Assembly: GCF_027579695.1 (NCBI RefSeq)
Contig: NC_083592.1
Span: forward strand, 29,702,961-29,766,960
DNA length: 64,000 nt
Direction: 5' to 3'
Origin: Neoarius graeffei
Taxonomy: Eukaryota; Chordata; Actinopteri; Siluriformes; Ariidae
Shown here: positions 44,711 through 55,701 of the stretch, piece after piece
Layout: each line of letters begins with the position of its first letter
Numbering within the stretch: the stretch's first letter is position 1
Program-made: the position numbers and the translations under genes
Notes under the pieces: generated by a model
Databases searched by the model: none
Seen by the model: only the letters and a program-made list of their open reading frames with translations
Told to the model about the DNA's origin: nothing

Positions 44711-45327
44711 AACAAAAAGCCAGCAGAAAAGAAAAGGAAAGCCTGCTTAGTGAGTGCAACTTTAAAATAGAGCAAGGTTAGATGATGTCATTTTTATGGA
44801 CAGATAACTAAATCATTCTAGCTTAGCTATCTTAGCCTTAGAATGCATGGGCTCGACTCCCGGTAGTGACTATGGAGTTATGGGGCCTTTCATGTGACAT
44901 CATCATAACTGCAGATTTGTTTATCTGGCCAAGCTTTGTGTTTGACAACAACCGGCACAAGTGTATGTGAGTGATTAGAAAAATGGGTTTATTGGATATT
45001 TGATCATTTGGTACAAGAAAAATTTTAAACAGAAGTGTCTTTAGACTTTTGTCATTATCTAAGTTAGCTAACACTAAACTTCTGTGGTAGCGTTAGCTAG
45101 CTAGCTGAATTAGCTATAGCTGAAGATGAAGGTTGCGAGTACTAAAATGCAAAGAGCAGCAACTCTTTTTGAAACTTTTATTGAAAGTTCCTTGTGTTTT
45201 GTGACTTCATTTTGACAAGTTAAAATATTCCTCTCGGGTTATTTGCATTCTTGAAACAAAACCCCACAAACACACTTCTGATTGAGTTATCAGTCAGATG
45301 CTAATGAAAGAGAACCGAACCTGGCCC
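44711..45327. other. 0.6 kb unassigned
   Basis: Flank of the LTR element. ATGGCGGACTCC at 42260 and AACAAAAAGCCAGCAG at 44711 would be adjacent before the insertion and resemble the start of a mobile-element exon, but this is not demonstrable here. Confidence 0.35.
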
Positions 45328-45850
45328 TGTGTCTCAATTCACATACTTCTGTTAGTACACTTTGGTGTAGTACACTGTGTACACTATGGACTTAATTGTG
45401 TAGTGTGTGAATTTCTACAGGGTAGTGTTGTCTCACATTGAACACAGCAAGTTGTGCACTTACTGGAAATGACGATCGCAACATATGACCGTGATTGTTG
45501 CATAACCTGCCAAAAAAATACCGGCTGGCTTTTTTGCTCAGCTCTTAAAAATAAATGTGATTTTAATTTCCTCGGTCGTGTGCATAGATATTTTACGCAC
45601 CTTGGAAATTACGCTCCCAACAGAGTCAACGTTGTGTCCTCTTCCAACTGACTGAAAATAGGTTGGTGGGCCCTCCTCTTCCGCTACATAGCTAAGATGG
45701 CATACAAGGAGGTGAGAAGTGTCCAGCTTTGCTCACCCTTATAAGTACACCATCAGGGTTCTCATAGTGCACTGCATGTTGTTATACTTATCAGTGTGAA
45801 CGCACTAACACACTCAAAATATCAAGTGGAAGTGTGTGAATTGAGACACA
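45328..45850. mobile_element. MITE with 16-bp inverted ends
   Basis: TGTGTCTCAATTCACA at 45328-45343 and its exact complement at 45835-45850; 523 bases, rich in GTACAC/GTGTAC motifs inside, no coding capacity recognised. Confidence 0.85.
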
Positions 45851-46092
45851 CGGTGAATGTGAGACTGTTGTTTACATTCAGCAAACATGTCCGATCATTT
45901 AACTAACAAATTATTCTTCATGCACTTAAGTAACCTGATAACAGGTAAAAACCTGGGTATATAATCACTGGATTTCTTTTAGTAATGAAAATATTAGTTG
46001 AATTACATTTTCAACTAGAAATTGGTTCGGTGGTTTTTATAGACTGACATCAAGTCATATCGATTATTCACTGCTTACTACTTAACTGAGAC

Positions 46093-46612
46093 TGAGGCCT
46101 TTACGGGAAAATATCAGACTGAAGTCTTGACAGCCTACGGCTCGGTCCGTACAAAAAGACCGTGGTCTGATATTTTCCCGTATAGACCGAGCAAGCAAAG
46201 TTAATAAGGAGTTTATTATATGGCTTTTTTTATTTCTAAGATTAAAACAGACGGTCATTATAATGAGACGTGATGCTGCTTTCAGTCACGTCATATTTGT
46301 AATGTAATTGAATCACGTATGCAGAATAAACAGCTAGCGGTTTCAAAACTGAATTTCTGTGAGCGGTTTCTGAACGCACTTCATTGCTCATTTCTTGAAT
46401 AACTCCGTGACTATTATTTGTCTTTTGGCTGTTTTTGATTCCGTTTTTATTTCCGATTAATCTTTTGTTGTCGTTTTGTTTTTGTTTGTTTTTGCAATAT
46501 TGAAAGAAAGAAATTGCCCACGGGCATTATGGGACAATACTGCCTGCCAAGGTACTAATCAGAGTGCACAATTTAACCGGAAATAGCTTGTGCCATATAA
46601 TAGCACTGAATA
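46093..46612. mobile_element. Foldback repeat: hairpin plus TTATTATATGGC-ended segment
   Basis: TACGGGAAAATATCAGAC (46096) and GTCTGATATTTTCCCGTA (about 46168) form a hairpin. Just after it, TTTATTATATGGC (about 46211) faces GCCATATAATAGC (about 46593) as inverted ends of a 0.4-kb piece. Class unknown. Confidence 0.55.
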
Positions 46613-46865
46613 ATTTCTTTCTTTCTTTCTTTTTTATTTATGCGACATAACCTATATTTAATGTCATATGATGTCCTGTATTTCTTGTCAGCTGGAAGCA
46701 GAATTGACTTGTGCTTACTGGGAATATGTTCCAAGCACTTGGTCTTAATTGTGACTTGCTGTGAAGTACCAAGTTTGGAAATGGTATGAATTCATCATGG
46801 GTCAGACCTCGCAAGTAACTGCTAGCCTCTGCCTGTATGTAGACGAGTAATTACATAAGTAAGTA

Positions 46866-48474
46866 CAGTGGTGCTTGAAAGTTTGTGAACCCTTTAGAAT
46901 TTTCTATATTTCTGCATAAATATGACCTAAAACATCATCAGATTTTCACACAAGTCCTAAAAGTAGTTAAAGAGAACCCAGTTAAACAAATGAGACAAAA
47001 ATATTATACTTGGTCATTTATTTATTGAGGAAAATGTTCCAATATTACATATCTGTGAGTGGCAAAAGTATGTGAACCTCTAGGATTAGCAGTTAATTTG
47101 ATAATCCTAGAGGTTCACATGTTTTCAATCAATGGGATGACAATCAGGTGTGAGTGGGCACCCTGTTTTATTTAAAGAACAGGGATCTATCAAAGTCTGA
47201 TCTTCACAACACATGTTTGTGGAAGTGTATCATGGCACGAACAAAGGAGATTTCTGAGGACCTCAGAAAAAGCGTTGTTGATGCTCATCAGGCTGGAAAA
47301 GGTTACAAAACCATCTCTAAAGAGTTTGGACTCTACCAGTCCACAGTCAGACAAATTGTGTACAAATGGAGGAAATTCAGGACCATTGTTACCCTCCCCA
47401 GGAGTGACCGACCAACAAAGATCACTCCAAGTGCAAGGCGTGTAATAGTCGGCAAGGTCACAAAGGACCCCAGGGTAACTTCTAAGCAACTGAAGGCCTC
47501 TCTCACATTGGCTAATGTTAATGTTCATGAGTCCACCATCAGGAGAACACTGAACAACAATGGTGTGCATGGCAGAGTTGCAAGGAGAAAGCCACTGATC
47601 TCCAAAAAGAACATTGCTGCTCATCTGCAGTTTGCTAAAGATCACATGGACAAGCCAGAAGGCTATTGGAAAAATGTTTTGTGGATGGATGAGACCAAAA
47701 TCGAACTTTTTGGTTTAAATGAGAAGTGTTATGTTTTGAGAAAGGAAAACACCACATTCCAGCATAAGAACCTTATCCCATCTGTGAAACATGGTGGTGG
47801 TAGTATCATGGTTTGGGCCTGTTTTGCTGCATCTGGGCCAGGACGGTTTGCCATCATTGATGGAACAATGAATTCTGAATTATACCAGCAAATTCTAAAG
47901 GAAAATATCAGGACATCTGTCCATGAACTGAATCTCAAGAGAAGGTGGGTCATGCAGCAAGACAACGACCCTAAGCACACAAGTCGTTCTACCAAAGAAT
48001 GGTTAAAGAAGAATAAAGTTAATGTTTTGGAATGGCCAAGTCAAAGTCCTGACCTTAATCCAATCGAAATGTTGTGGGAGGACCTGAAGCGAGCAGTTCA
48101 TGTGAGGAAACCTACCAACATCCCAGAGTTGAAGCTGTTCTGTATGGAGAAATGGGCTAAAATTCCTCCAAGCCAGTGTACAGGACTGATCAACAGTTAC
48201 TGGAAACGTTTAGTTGCAGTTATTGCTGCACAAGGGGGTCACACCAGATACTGAAAGCAAAGGTTCACATAATTTTGCCACTCACAAATATGTAATATTG
48301 GATCATTTTCCTCAATAAATAAATGACCAAGTATAATATTTTTGTCTCATTTGTTTAACTGGGTTCTCTTTATCTACTTTTAGGACTTGTGTGAAAATCT
48401 GATGATGTTTTAGGTCATATTTATGCAGAAATATAGAAAATTCTAAAGGGTTCACAAACTTTCAAGCACCACTG
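46866..48474 (+). mobile_element. Young Tc1-like transposon, complete
   Basis: Ends CAGTGGTGCTTGAAAGTTTG at both termini (46866 and inverted to 48474), with TA at 46864-46865 and 48475-48476. The inverted repeats run about 210 bases and differ at only a handful of sites (for example GTAGTTAAAG versus GTAGATAAAG). Total 1609 bases. Confidence 0.97.
47232..48254 (+). CDS. Tc1 family DD34E transposase, apparently intact
   Basis: A 340-residue transposase beginning MARTKEISEDLRKSVV; an upstream in-frame ATG at 47154 would add 26 residues, but the internal start matches the family length and beginning. Features: N-terminal helix-turn-helix (AGKGYKTISKEFGLYQSTVR), GRPR-like linker reading DRPTKI, second helix-turn-helix region (STIRRTLNNNG), and catalytic motifs [23 protein letters not shown] and [11 protein letters not shown] with 34 residues between the last D and E. 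C-terminal WAKIPPSQC and the usual AQGGHTRY ending are present. No disabling change seen; together with nearly identical inverted repeats this suggests recent activity. Confidence 0.96.
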   Translation: MARTKEISEDLRKSVVDAHQAGKGYKTISKEFGLYQSTVRQIVYKWRKFRTIVTLPRSDRPTKITPSARRVIVGKVTKDPRVTSKQLKASLTLANVNVHESTIRRTLNNNGVHGRVARRKPLISKKNIAAHLQFAKDHMDKPEGYWKNVLWMDETKIELFGLNEKCYVLRKENTTFQHKNLIPSVKHGGGSIMVWACFAASGPGRFAIIDGTMNSELYQQILKENIRTSVHELNLKRRWVMQQDNDPKHTSRSTKEWLKKNKVNVLEWPSQSPDLNPIEMLWEDLKRAVHVRKPTNIPELKLFCMEKWAKIPPSQCTGLINSYWKRLVAVIAAQGGHTRY

Positions 48475-48476
48475 TA

Positions 48477-49083
48477 AGTAAGTAAATTGCAAGTGAATGT
48501 CACCAAAACTAAGGACATGATCGTTGATTTCGGGAAGAAGCAGGTGAGGGACTTCGGTCCCCTGCTGATCAATGGACCCACAGCTAAAAGGGTTAGAAAC
48601 TTTAAATATCATGGGGTCCATCTCACAAAAGACCTTTCCTGGACAACACACAAACAGCTTAGTGCCAGTGGTTTTATCACCTCCAGAGCTTCGTCAGGTT
48701 CAGATTCTCCCACAAGGTACCGACTACAAGGTACTACTGAGCGCTTTCTATACTGGTGCTGTGGAGAACCTGCTAACAGGGAGCTTGGTTTGGAGGTGCC
48801 ACGGCCCGGGACCGTAAGGCACTGTGCAGAGTGGTGAGTGAGCCAAAGTCATCAGGTCCTCACTTCCCCTACATCACAGACACCTACATGCAGAGATGCA
48901 GGACCAGGACCAGAAAAATCATTAAAAACAGCTACCAGTCTGGTCATAGACTCTTCACAGTGTTCCCACCTGGGAAGAGTTACTAGATCCTGAGGACTAA
49001 CACAGAGAGGCGCAGGAGTTTCTACACTCTGGCAACCTGGCTACTGACCGAGGATACCTGAATGACCTTGAACATTTCTACCT

Positions 49084-49123
<40 letters not shown>

Positions 49124-49330
49124 CATTGTGGACTTGAATTTGCAAACTGCATTTTGCACCATTCAATTTTTATATTGGTTTATTTATGCTGACATTATTG
49201 CACATTTGATTCTTGTATTTTGCACATTCATATCTTACTTCATTTATTTATTTATTTATTTATTTATTTATTGTTGCTGTTGATGACTCTGTGTGCTGTT
49301 GCAATGTGGGATGAGGAACTAAGGAAAAAT
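48477..49330 (+). pseudogene. LINE remnant: RT thumb/C-terminal part and 3' UTR
   Basis: LQVNVTKTKDMIVDFGKK at the start is the RT region after the catalytic box (the LxVNxxKTKEMVVDF pattern of fish LINEs), followed by FKYHGVHLTKDLSWTTH. Further on, with frameshifts, RLFTVFPPGKSY and NTERRRSFYTLATW resemble the C-terminal end. Upstream RT and endonuclease are missing and the new Tc1 lies directly to the left. (CA)n at 49085-49118 and (TTTA)n at 49240-49273 are inside the 3' region. Confidence 0.65.
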
Positions 49331-51715
49331 ATGTCACTCCATTGTATATCATTTGTATGTAACAAATGGAGAAAACTGACCTAAATAAAAATGTGTGTAA
49401 CTTTATTTGGCCAAGTTACGACACAAACAGCCATAATTGTATCTGGAAAAACTAGTCTTTAAAAAAACGAAAGAAGGAAAAGTAAGAATTTGATTTCAGA
49501 GTTTTAGCCTACAGATATTTCCATCAAACCGATCCAAGGAAATCCCCTGAAGGATGTATTGCTGAAACACACACATCAACTTTCTCACATTTACACACAA
49601 GCCTACATTTTTACACACACGCACTCTCTTACATCCTCACAGGCCTACACTTGTATGAGCACGCGCACACGCACACACACAGCATGCAGCTGCAGGGTTC
49701 AAGTGTTGCCAGATGGAATGATTTTCCTCACTGGGTCTGCAGTAGAAAGGCCGTGTCCATTAGCAGCGGAGCTGCAGGCCATCAAGCAGAGACGAGCAGC
49801 AGCAACATGGCGCTTTGCTTTACTGCTCATTCTTGTTTGATTAGGATTTGTATGTAGTCTGGAAGAAGATTAACTTCTTCCTTGAGCTGAAACATGTTCC
49901 TCTTCTGTTTTTTGAGCAGAAACTGAGATCACGTTAGTTTGCATTAAACACAACTCCGACTGCAGGGATTAGATCATGCCAGTCTGAGAAACAACAACAG
50001 GCTTTATGTGAAGGGTGCATGCACGTAATTACTCAGAAGTGCTTTTTGGATGTGCATGCAACATAAATGGAATGGAAAACAACATCCAGAGAAAGTGAAA
50101 GGGTCAGCTGAGGTAGTTCATCCATGTTTTCACAGTCAGAATCTCCTGGAAAAACACTTGCAACATATTAAAGTGATTGCCGTTTTTGTTTTTTTCCTTT
50201 TGATTGAGCAACATTAACTAAAACCAAAATCCTGAGTATTGTCGTTATTCCGGTAACTAACTCCATCATAATCCAGTAGTGCCAGTTTCTATGAAAACTT
50301 GTACAGTGAGCTTGCACAGTGAACTAAAGCACGACACACTTTTAAAACACGGGGGAATTAAAAACGCCTCGCACGTAGAACATTCCCGAAAGGTTCCCCA
50401 GACGGGGCTAAGAATAGCCCAGACGCTTTCCAATCCAAACAAACTGCTACACATTTCTGCCTCGCTCAGGGGACGCCTCGGGTTTAAACACCTGCGAGGT
50501 GTCGAAAGCTCAGTATATTATTTGGAGGGGGAAAAAAACCCCAACATCTCATAATGTAAGATATAAAGCCATTCCCCTGTTCTTTCTACGTACATATTAT
50601 AGCCGCTAAATTACTAAACGTCTCTCGAGCAAATTTACGGTGTCCTGAGGAAAGGTACACGTGAGGGAACTCCTGAGGCCGGAGAAAGATTTACACAGGA
50701 AATTCACTCGTGACAGACAGGATTGTGATAGATAATGATTTTCTCTGATTGCTCTGTTCCCTCTGTGTTGACATGATGCTATATATGAAGCAATCACTCA
50801 AATGATAGCCGTCAAACTGAAGAATTTCTTGATGGTGTCAGAGAATCCCCACAAGCTCCAAAGTGCCCTGTTGTAGCTGTATAATTAGAAATGGAAAAGT
50901 GATAAATATGAAATTATCTGAACACGAGCGTCTATTTTCGATAAATACTTCCTGTCAGTAAGCTCGTTTCCCGTCTCTATATTTGTTCGTTCATCTGTCA
51001 GCTGTGGTTCAATAACAGTCTGGACTCTGTGCTGGGCTGAATGGCTGCTGGTGCTCAAATCAGATATGCTCAAAACCACACACACACACACACGGTCAGA
51101 CTGCAGCAGGTGCTGACTGAGAATCTAATTGTACATTTTATCCAGCTCTAATCACAGCTAATAAAACCAAACTATGGATAAAGCAAAGCAGCTGCGTTAC
51201 AACCAAGTTGTATTTATTTGCATTTATTTGTGCTACTTGTTTGTACTCAGACCTCAGTTTTAAAGGAAAGGTTCATGATCTGCGCTTGTGCGTGACCTGC
51301 AATGACAGGCTGACATGAACAGACAATTGTGATTATGTTCATCTTTTATTCTTGTGAATTAACACCAATGTGCATAAGTGCAGCTCTGAACTTCAACTGT
51401 CTGCTATGATCACTAGGGCTGGGCAACATAACGATGATAATAATATCGAGATAAACGATGATACACTTTTCTCAGATACTGCAATACCTTTTTTTGTTAA
51501 AGAAAATTGTAATCTGTTTTTAAAATCATAATTACACTGGAAGCAGCTGATTTGATTTGATACAAAGTCTTTAAAAATGTGTTACAGTTTACTTCAAGAA
51601 TTTTGTTTTTCCTTCTTTTCAGCATTGATTTAGAGTATCATCAAATTCAGTTGTTTCTCGGGCTCTTTAAAATACTGGGAGTTTGGTAGCAAACTTATGG
51701 CCAATTATCATGATG
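49331..51715. other. 2.4 kb unassigned
   Basis: CA-rich patches (49564-49680, 51076-51092) but no supported gene or repeat end. Confidence 0.45.
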
Positions 51716-51871
51716 TTACGTGTTTTTGTCATCAGGTCATACCAAAGACCATCATAAAAACGGTACCTACTGCCGTCTGGCAAGGCACGCATCAATACAG
51801 ATGCTAGTGGGGAGTCAAACTCTTGTGGCTATCAGAGAACTAGCCCCTCATTGTAACCCTAGTTGTATCTT

Positions 51872-52944
51872 TGACTTGCAAGTGACGTCAAAGCAAAATA
51901 GAAACCCGGATGTCGGCCATGTTGGTGGATATACAAATGTGGGGTCAAGCAGCATTCTATACGAAACATAGTCACGCGTCTCTTTGTTTTTCCACTGCTT
52001 TAAGCGTTCTTTTAGCTCTGCCATATCTTTGTGCTGTATATGGTTGTGGTCACAACAGTACTCATGACCGTGGCATGTTCTGATTTTTTAGAATTCCGTC
52101 CGTGATTCGGAAAGAGGGCGAGGAAACTCTGAGGCTTAGTACGGAGAGGAGACGAGCACGGCTGAATAACATCAGCAGGGCTGATCTAACAGAGGCTAAA
52201 ACCAAAACAGCTCGTGTTTGTAGTAATCATTTTATCTCAGGTGAGATTCAAAAGCTTTCTCGATAAGATCATGGAAGAATTTTATTTTGTGTTGCTAGAA
52301 TTTTGCTATAAAATGAGCGTTCTCTTGTTGTCGTTCACTCGGTCGTTGTTATAATTTTAACACGTGTATTACTGTTTCACTTCTAGGAGCACCAGCAAAA
52401 TTATACGATAGAAACAGTCCAGACTGGGCACCCACTCAGAACATGGGCTATGTTTCGTCCAAGGTCGGACTTGATTCTGCAGCAGCCGAACGACACCAAA
52501 GAGCTCAAAGGAGGACAAAGACAGCTGAATTTGCGGAAGCTGCATGTGGTAGCTCGCCCGTGGAGTTCCAAGACATCCAAGACACCACGGTTAAAGCTGG
52601 GAAATTTATATCAGGGCAGCTAATTTTGACTGAAACAAAGTAATATTATTTCGAAACTTCCATAAATTTAAGCTTTCCAAACTGATCTGGATACTCGATG
52701 GTCAGTAGAAGCATCTTATCCTCAGAAAAATCCAACTTTTTTGAATAATATAGGTCAAAACCACACATATCTATCTTCTCTTTGTATCGAATCTTCACTC
52801 GACCGTTCAAATCGTGGTTATACTGAGAAAATTCAGCATTGTTTACAGACACTTTCAGCGGCTGCCATCCTGGTTGCTTTGTATCTTCTCCATCATGACA
52901 GACGCTCATGACGTAGCACATTTTGATCACATGGTTGCAAGTCA
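51872..52944. mobile_element. Inverted-repeat element with THAP gene and convergent gene (copy 2)
   Basis: Ends TGACTTGCAA (51872-51881) and its complement (52935-52944). A two-exon THAP gene reads rightward from the left end; a second gene reads leftward, its ATG lying on the right terminus. The same arrangement, with a homologous right-hand gene, occurs at 9783-10918, though the terminal sequences differ. Confidence 0.78.
52021..52643 (+). pseudogene. THAP-domain protein, two exons, one in-frame stop
   Basis: Exon 1 (52021-52240) reads PYLCAVYGCGHNSTHDRGMF, stop (TGA at 52081-52083), FFRIPSVIRKEGEE, TERRRARLNNISRADL and ARVCSNHFISG: a complete C2CH THAP finger (two cysteines, FFRIP, then C..H). 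The expected start codon is CTG instead of ATG. Exon 1 ends at a GTGAGA donor (52241); exon 2 starts after TTCTAG at 52387 and continues in phase as APAKLYDRNSPDWAPTQNMG, the normal C-terminal side of fish THAP proteins, ending at TAA 52641. Function would be sequence-specific DNA binding, probably of the element's own ends; the copy is inactive. Confidence 0.82.
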
Positions 52945-52945
52945 T
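52646..52945 (-). pseudogene. Convergent gene, N-terminal exon related to SWIM-type protein
   Basis: A 99-residue minus-strand frame starting at the ATG on the right terminus: MTCNHVIKMCYVMSVC, WQPLKVSVNNAEFSQYNHDL, RVKIRYKEKIDMCGFDLYYS, KKLDFSEDKMLLLTIEYPD. The last part aligns with the copy-1 gene (GIDQYSLGKKDLSYDLEN ... VEFPD). In copy 1 the homologous gene goes on to a SWIM-type finger; here it is cut after EYPD and meets the THAP gene tail to tail, 2 bases apart. Its role is unknown; it could be the second protein of the transposition machinery. Confidence 0.5.
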
Positions 52946-52990
52946 CTATAGGTGAGAGGCCGAGAGCTATAGAAATGGAGATCGGTGCCG

Positions 52991-53606
52991 CCCAATGCGC
53001 CTTAAAGAACTGAAGACAATTTTTTTTATTATCAAAATTCTATTTATCTCATTTTATTAAATATCAGAATGCATTTTTGATCGCTATTTTGTCACTGCTA
53101 TAGCAAGTTATGAGTGTTTGAAATATGCTCTGTAATATATCAGTCCATATGTCAAAGCAATGGCCATAAACGAGATTCGTTGAGACCTGTGCAGGACATC
53201 ATAGGACAAAAGTAAAATGTACAGCGGAAATCAAAGTGACCGACATCTGCCAACGTTGTCAAAAGACGTGCGCGCCCTTTTTCGAATGCTGATGTAATCA
53301 AGCTGGAAGTTTTGTTTGTTTTGATAGCAATCAGGAAAGTTTGAAAAAAGTAGGCAGTAATCATCATTTAAACTCGTTTTTGTGCAATATTTCGTTTGGA
53401 AAACAGTTTTCAAAATGGCGGCACTGGCACCTTTCTGATACTTCACGTTTCGAAGTCTCGCACAAGTTTCGTGAAGATTGCGCGGATAAGCGACGCCTGC
53501 TGTGGACCAAACGAACTAAATTCAACATGGCTAAAAACCGAATAGGCCGATAAGTATAATGTTTAATTGCAATTAGTTGCCAATACGAGTCATGATATAA
53601 GGTTAC
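52991..53606. other. 0.6 kb repeat-like flank
   Basis: Contains ATGGCGGCACTGG (53416) and CACAAGTTTCGTGAAGATTG; continues after the gypsy element at 58529. Probably an older repeat that served as target. Confidence 0.4.
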
Positions 53607-53913
53607 TGTAGCAACTCGGATGGGTGGGTGGAGCACAGAAGGACGGCAGGCCAGAACTGAGTTCACAAACACGTTTATTATAGCTTTTCAGGCTTAACTA
53701 TACTTTGGGATACACACACACACACACACACCAGTCATCTGGTTGGGGAGCGAACCCTTTCTGCTCTCGCTCTCTTCCTTAAATAGGGCGCGGTCACTGG
53801 GGAAGACACACAAACACATTAATCAACCTCAGGTGTAGTGATTCTGCCATTTACCTTCCCCGACTCCACCCTCCGGTCACAGACCGATGCTTGGCCACGC
53901 CCCCACTGCCACA
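53607..53913 (-). repeat. 3' LTR of the Gmr1-like element
   Basis: 307 bases with an internal (CA)n tract (53712-53731). On the minus strand a TATTTAAGG box lies near the complement of 53779-53787. Confidence 0.93.
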
Positions 53914-53940
53914 TACCCCCACATACCCCCACCGCCTGAC

Positions 53941-54915
53941 TCAGGCCGGGCAACCGTCCGGCCCACAGCCGACTCCCCCCCCCCGACGGGAGAGGAAGTC
54001 CGCCACGACCATCTGCGCCCCCGGCCTGTGGACCACCTTGAAGTTAAATGGTTGGAGTGCCAGATACCAATGGGTGATCTGCGTGTTGGCATCCTTCATG
54101 CGGTGGAGCCACTGGAGGGGCGCGTGGTCTGAACAGAGGGTGAAAGGTCGCCCCAGCAGGTAGTAACGGAGGGCAAGGACCGCCCACTTGATGGCCAGGC
54201 ACTCCTTCTCTATGGTGCTGTAGCACCCCTCACGCACCGACAGCTTTCGACTAATATACAGCACTGGGCGATCCTCCCCCTCCACCTCCTGGGACAAAAC
54301 AGCCCCCAGCCCTCTGTCCGACGCGTCCGTCTGCAATATAAAAGGGAGAGAAAAGTCAGGGGAGTGTAACAGTGGCCCCCCACACAGTGCAGCCTTTACC
54401 TCAGAAAAAGCCTGCTGGCATTGCTCCGTCCACTGGACCGTATCTGGTGCCCCCTTTTTAGTGAGATCAGTCAGTGGGCTGGTGACGTCCGAATAATTAG
54501 GTATAAACCTACGATAATAGCCGGCCAGCCCCAGGAACTGTCTCACCCCCTTTTTGGTCTTGGGCCTTGGGCAGGCCGCAATCGCTGCAGTCTTGTTAAT
54601 TTGGGGACGCACCTGCCCATTGCCCAAGTGGAAGCCCAGATACCGTACTTCCACCCGCCCAATCACACACTTCTTCGGGTTGGCTGTGAGACCCGCCCGC
54701 CTCAGTGACCTAAGGACGGCCCTCAGGTGTTGTAGGTGCCACGGCTAGTCATTACTATAAATAGTGATGTCGTCAAGGTACGCGGCAGCATAGGTGGCGT
54801 GGGGGCGGAGGACCCTATCCATCAGCCGCTGAAATGTAGCGGGCGCCCCAAACAGCCCAAAAGGAAGTGTGACGAACTGGTGTAAGCCGAACGGTGTGGA
54901 AAAGGCCGTTTTTTC
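53941..54915 (-). pseudogene. RT end and RNase H of the Gmr1-like element
   Basis: Minus strand. The RT active-site box YLDD is encoded just upstream of 54745 and is followed by a stop codon (about 54745-54750). The frame 54666-53941 continues with VRYLGFHLGNGQV, FLGLAGYYRRFIPNYSDV and then RNase H: FILQTDASDRGLGAVLSQ, YSTIEKECLAIKWAV, LCSDHAPLQWL. The RNase H acidic residues (TDAS, EKE, SDH) are visible. The terminal HRPGAQMVVADFLSRRGG matches the usual gypsy ending. Broken by at least two stops and possible shifts between 54667 and 54915. Confidence 0.88.
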
Positions 54916-55701
54916 TCAGGATAATGGAGTCAAGGGGATCTGCCAATAACCCTTTGTTAAATCCAGTGTCGAGTAAAAGCGAGCTCTGCCTAGCCGATCG
55001 AGCAACTCATCAATACGAGGCACTGGGTACGCATCAAATTTAGACACCGCGTTGACTTTCCTATAGTCTACACAGAACCAGACCGACCCATCAGCCTTGG
55101 ATACCAAAACCACCAGGCTGCTCCAGTCACTGTGGGACTCCTCGACGATGCCCATTTCGAGCATGGCCTCGAGTTCTTCCGAAACCACTTTTTTCTTGTG
55201 TTCGGGTAGCCTGTAAGGGCGGCTACACACTACCACCCCCGGGGGCGTCTCAATGTGGTGTTCTATGAGGTTGGTGCAGCTGGGCAGGGGCAAGAATACG
55301 TCCGAAAACTCGGTCTGCAACTGGGCAACCTCCGCGAGTTGGGTCGGGGAGAGGTGGTCTCCACAGGGGACTGGAGAGGTACGCGATGCCAATGTTCCCT
55401 TTTGAACCTCCGGCCCCAGCTCCGCCTTCTCCTGAACCACCAACGCCACGGGGACCTCCTCGTTCCAGAGTTTGAGCAGATTAAGGTGGTAAACTTGTAA
55501 CGCCCCACCCCTGTCCGTTCGCCTCACCTCATAGTCAACGTCCCCGACTCGCCGTGTGACCTCAAAGGGTCCTTGCCACTTGGCGACTAATTTGGAGCTC
55601 GATGTGGGCAACAGTACCAGCACTTTATCTCCCGGTGCGAACTCCCTGAGGCGCATACCCTTGTTGTACAGGCGGGTTTGTCGTTCTTGGGCCTGCCGCA
55701 A
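54916..55701 (-). pseudogene. Integrase C-terminus and start of RT, Gmr1-like element
   Basis: A 261-residue open section whose first third is the integrase C-terminal domain (RLREFAPGDKVLVLLP, LVAKWQGPFEVTRRVGDVDY) and whose remainder is the RT beginning (ETPPGVVVCSRPYRLPEHKK, LEMGIVEESHSDWSSLVVLV, WFCVDYRKVN, YPVPRIDELLDRLG, FYSTLDLTKGYWQIPL). The two domains sit in one frame in this order, which is the direct evidence for integrase preceding RT. It ends at a stop right after the QIPLTPLS motif. Confidence 0.92.

Larger units (their letters stand above)
51730..52990 (+). mobile_element. tRNA-derived SINE, family 2, split by an inverted-repeat element
   Basis: The body GTCATACCAAAGACCATCAT to GTAACCCTAG (51730-51866) and the 3' part GGTGAGAGGCCGAGAGC to GCCCAATGCGCC (52951-53001) are the two halves of one SINE, separated by the element 51872-52944. 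The tRNA head is missing. Confidence 0.85.

Noticed and set aside
52443-52643. Independent small gene starting at the ATG at 52443
   Set aside because: The ATG is internal; the frame is the second exon of the THAP gene starting at 52387.
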